Of a stretch of DNA of 16,118 nt, positions 14,130-16,118 are shown one piece after another. The position numbers were made by a program, and so were the translations under genes. The notes beneath the pieces were generated by a model. The model saw only the letters and a program-made list of their open reading frames with translations, was not told where the DNA came from and made no database searches. Positions within the stretch are counted from its first letter, which is position 1, and each line of letters starts with the position of its first letter. The DNA lies in NCBI GenBank assembly GCA_035294855.1, contig DATGKD010000212.1, positions 1-16,118 of the forward strand, in the 5' to 3' direction. The DNA is from DATGKD01 sp035294855. Lineage in GTDB: Bacteria; Actinomycetota; Acidimicrobiia; Acidimicrobiales; UBA8190.

Positions 14130-16118
14130 TCACTCCGCGCGCAGCAGCACGGCCGTCGGCGTCCGCGCTGCGATCCGCCCCGGGATCGCGGCGACGAGGT
14201 TGCCCGCGACGAAGGCGCCGACTGCGACGACCGCCGTCCAGACCGCCGGCACGACGGGAGCCGGCACGGCGTGGATCTCGTTGGCGAAGAGGTCCCACAG
14301 GACGCGTCCCAAAACGATCCCCAGCGGCACGCCCACCACGACGCCGACCACGACGGCGACGCTCGACTGCCAAGCCACCGTGGCCGCGAGCTGTCGACGC
14401 GTGAGCCCGACGGTCTTGAGCATCGCCAGCTCGCGGCGACGCCGACGGACCGAGGCGACGAGGGTCAGCGCGAGGCCCGCGACCGCACCAGCGGCCAGCG
14501 CCCCGCCCAGGATGGCGGGTGTCGTTCCCAGGGATCTGTAGTTGACGATCTCGGCCGGGTGCGCCACCGGCGCGATGAAGACGCCGAAGTTGAAGTTGTT
14601 GCTCAGACGAGCCGCGATCTGCTGGAGCGACCGGACCGCCGTCCTCCGATCGGCTCCGGGGCGGAGGTTCATGAAGATCGTGGACGGTCCCGCTGTCGGA
14701 TTCGAGAACAGGTTGAGCTGGGACCCCGGGATCAGGTGGTCGTCGAGCAGCGCTCCGGTGCCCATTTCGAGGTGCTCGAGCCCACCGTTGCCGAGTGTCG
14801 GCATGGTGGCGGTTCCGACGACCCGCAGTGCGGTGGTGGGCCCCGTTCCGGACGAGACGACGACCGAGTCACCGATGTGCGTGTGCAGCTGCGCGAGCGT
14901 GACCGCACCCAGGACGACCTCGTCGGCCCGGCGCAGCCCGTGGCCGGTCAACACGGGCGGCTGGACGGACGTGCCGGGCCTGCCGCCGAGGACGGGGACG
15001 AGCTGTCCGTCGATCCGGAGCAGGCCGAAGTAGTACCCGGACCACGCCGCCACCGACCGGTCGTGGCCGAGGAGCGTCGCCGCCTGTTGCCCCGGGATGT
15101 CGCCGCCGGAGGCGAGGGCCTCGTCCCAGTTCCAGCCGAACAACCTGGGGGTCGACACGAGGGAATCGAGGCTCGAGCCGAAGGTGATCGTGCCCATCAA
15201 GACGAGGAGGGCGAGCGTCGTACCGAGGAGGGCGGAGCGGACCGGGACGGTCTCGCGTCCGGCGCGTGGTGCCAGCGCGAAGCGAATGCCGGTCACCGCC
15301 GGCACCGGCAGCCCCGAGACCGCCGCGGCCTGGGCGACCAATGAGTCGCGTTCCGGCTGCGCCTCGCGACGACGCGCCGCGCGACCGGGGTCCCAACGGA
15401 GTGCCAATCCCACCGCCACCGCGCTGAGGACGACGATCAGCGCCGCGACCCCGGTCCCGAGCACGAACCAGTCGAACGACACCCCGAGCGACGGATAGAC
15501 GGCGCGCACGGGCCCGAGCGGAGCCAGGGGCGACAGCGCCACTGCGACGATCGCTGCCAAGAGCGCCCCGACGACGATGGCTGCCATCAGGCCGATGAGC
15601 GCGTCGGCGGCGGTCATGATCGGGCTCGACCCGAGCGCGCGGAGCGTGGCAGCTTCGTTCGAACCGAGTCGCAGGGCGCGGCCGATGACCTGCCCCGCGA
15701 TGAGCAGGCCGGCCAACGCGGCGATCCCGCCGAAGACCGTCAAGGCGATCGACTCGGGCCTGAGCGATCTTTGCCCTTTCGCCAGGTTGTCGGCGAGGGA
15801 GTTGCTGATCACGAGTGGGGTCCCGGCGGGGATCACCCCGGCGATCTCGTTCTGCACGGCCCTGTCGTTGCGGGCTCCCCCCGCGACCTTCACCGCCGTC
15901 TCGGAGTAGTTGACGCAGCACCCGAGCAGTTGGCGGGTTAGTGCCGGGGTGAAGTACGCCAGCTCCATCACCTGGCTGTCGACGTCGTCGGCAAGGATCG
16001 TATGGCTGTCCACCACCAGACCGACGAGCCGTGCATTCACCGTCCGATAAGGAGCGACGGCTGCCGTGCCGAATTGGGGAGACAGTGTCTGCGCGTTGGT
16101 ATAGAGCCCGAGCAGGAC
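14130..16118 (-). CDS. FtsX/MacB-type ABC transporter permease, 5' end beyond window
   Basis: The 662 visible residues form an open frame to the right edge with no start, so the N-terminus is missing. Two FtsX domains are visible. The first lies at about 15500-15760 (FGGIAALAGLLIAGQVIGRA, then EAATLRALGSS) and the second at about 14160-14530 (ELAMLKTVGLTRRQLAATVA). The E-x-x-L-K-x-V/LG-x-x motif after each first helix is the family hallmark. Between them is a large, probably extracytoplasmic region. Such permeases work with a LolD/MacB-like ATPase in export or envelope remodelling without necessarily moving a small substrate. The partner ATPase, if adjacent, would lie beyond the right edge. 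The gene ends LLRAE followed by TGA, next to the 9-bp repeat. An in-frame GTG at 16040 exists, but coding clearly continues upstream of it. Confidence 0.9.
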   Translation of the reverse strand, partial: VLLGLYTNAQTLSPQFGTAAVAPYRTVNARLVGLVVDSHTILADDVDSQVMELAYFTPALTRQLLGCCVNYSETAVKVAGGARNDRAVQNEIAGVIPAGTPLVISNSLADNLAKGQRSLRPESIALTVFGGIAALAGLLIAGQVIGRALRLGSNEAATLRALGSSPIMTAADALIGLMAAIVVGALLAAIVAVALSPLAPLGPVRAVYPSLGVSFDWFVLGTGVAALIVVLSAVAVGLALRWDPGRAARRREAQPERDSLVAQAAAVSGLPVPAVTGIRFALAPRAGRETVPVRSALLGTTLALLVLMGTITFGSSLDSLVSTPRLFGWNWDEALASGGDIPGQQAATLLGHDRSVAAWSGYYFGLLRIDGQLVPVLGGRPGTSVQPPVLTGHGLRRADEVVLGAVTLAQLHTHIGDSVVVSSGTGPTTALRVVGTATMPTLGNGGLEHLEMGTGALLDDHLIPGSQLNLFSNPTAGPSTIFMNLRPGADRRTAVRSLQQIAARLSNNFNFGVFIAPVAHPAEIVNYRSLGTTPAILGGALAAGAVAGLALTLVASVRRRRRELAMLKTVGLTRRQLAATVAWQSSVAVVVGVVVGVPLGIVLGRVLWDLFANEIHAVPAPVVPAVWTAVVAVGAFVAGNLVAAIPGRIAARTPTAVLLRAE

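Noticed and set aside
13436..15344. Plus-strand frames through the 9-bp repeat, encoding Gln-Pro-Lys or Gln-Ala repeats
   Set aside because: There is no ribosome site or domain, and the rest of each frame is antisense to the nucleosidase or the FtsX-like permease.

Overview
The window is a high-GC chromosomal stretch with GTG/TTG start codons, tight overlaps and GC-rich third codon positions. A DipZ-type CcdA-thioredoxin fusion, a class II ribonucleotide reductase with a Cys-rich tail, a solitary RsbW-like ATPase and a NatA/NatB-type exporter together suggest an actinobacterium. It may be an uncultured acidimicrobial or similar lineage; this placement is an inference from gene style, not a database match.

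Layout. Positions 1-146 hold the last 47 codons of an IS481-family transposase, which runs off the left edge and overlaps tail to tail with a TetR-family regulator on the minus strand (143-766). A PlsC-type acyltransferase (875-1612, plus) is divergent from the regulator. It converges with and overlaps dipZ (1599-3356, minus). A glycerol-kinase-like FGGY kinase (3493-5025, minus) lies upstream of dipZ. A tandem duplication of 24 bp covers the kinase stop codon.

The centre is a 266-bp divergent intergenic region followed by nrdJ (5292-8696, plus), a B12-dependent class II ribonucleotide reductase. A 170-residue mini-intein sits directly in front of its first catalytic cysteine. The nrdJ promoter is close to consensus (TTGACA, 18 bp, TGTAAT). 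Two NrdR-like boxes 31 bp apart follow it immediately, and an alternating CTGTA/TACAG element lies between the -35 and -10. Downstream of nrdJ are a 13-bp tandem repeat and a minus-strand pair: a small unidentified gene and an RsbW-like HATPase joined by a GTGA overlap.

The right part holds a TreT-like trehalose synthase (9677-11116, plus). It is followed by a minus-strand block: an MTAN/HpnG-like nucleosidase, an ABC ATPase starting in the nucleosidase stop codon (TGATG), and a NatB-like permease. Next comes a 9-bp tandem repeat (8 copies), then a large FtsX/MacB-type permease that runs off the right edge.

Functional threads that can be supported are membrane lipid and glycerol metabolism (PlsC, glycerol kinase), extracytoplasmic thiol chemistry (DipZ), dNTP synthesis under probable NrdR control (NrdJ), stress or compatible-solute functions (TreT, RsbW-like kinase) and two ABC export systems. 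No RNA genes, CRISPR arrays or riboswitches were recognised. No gene-free stretch exceeds 300 bases.
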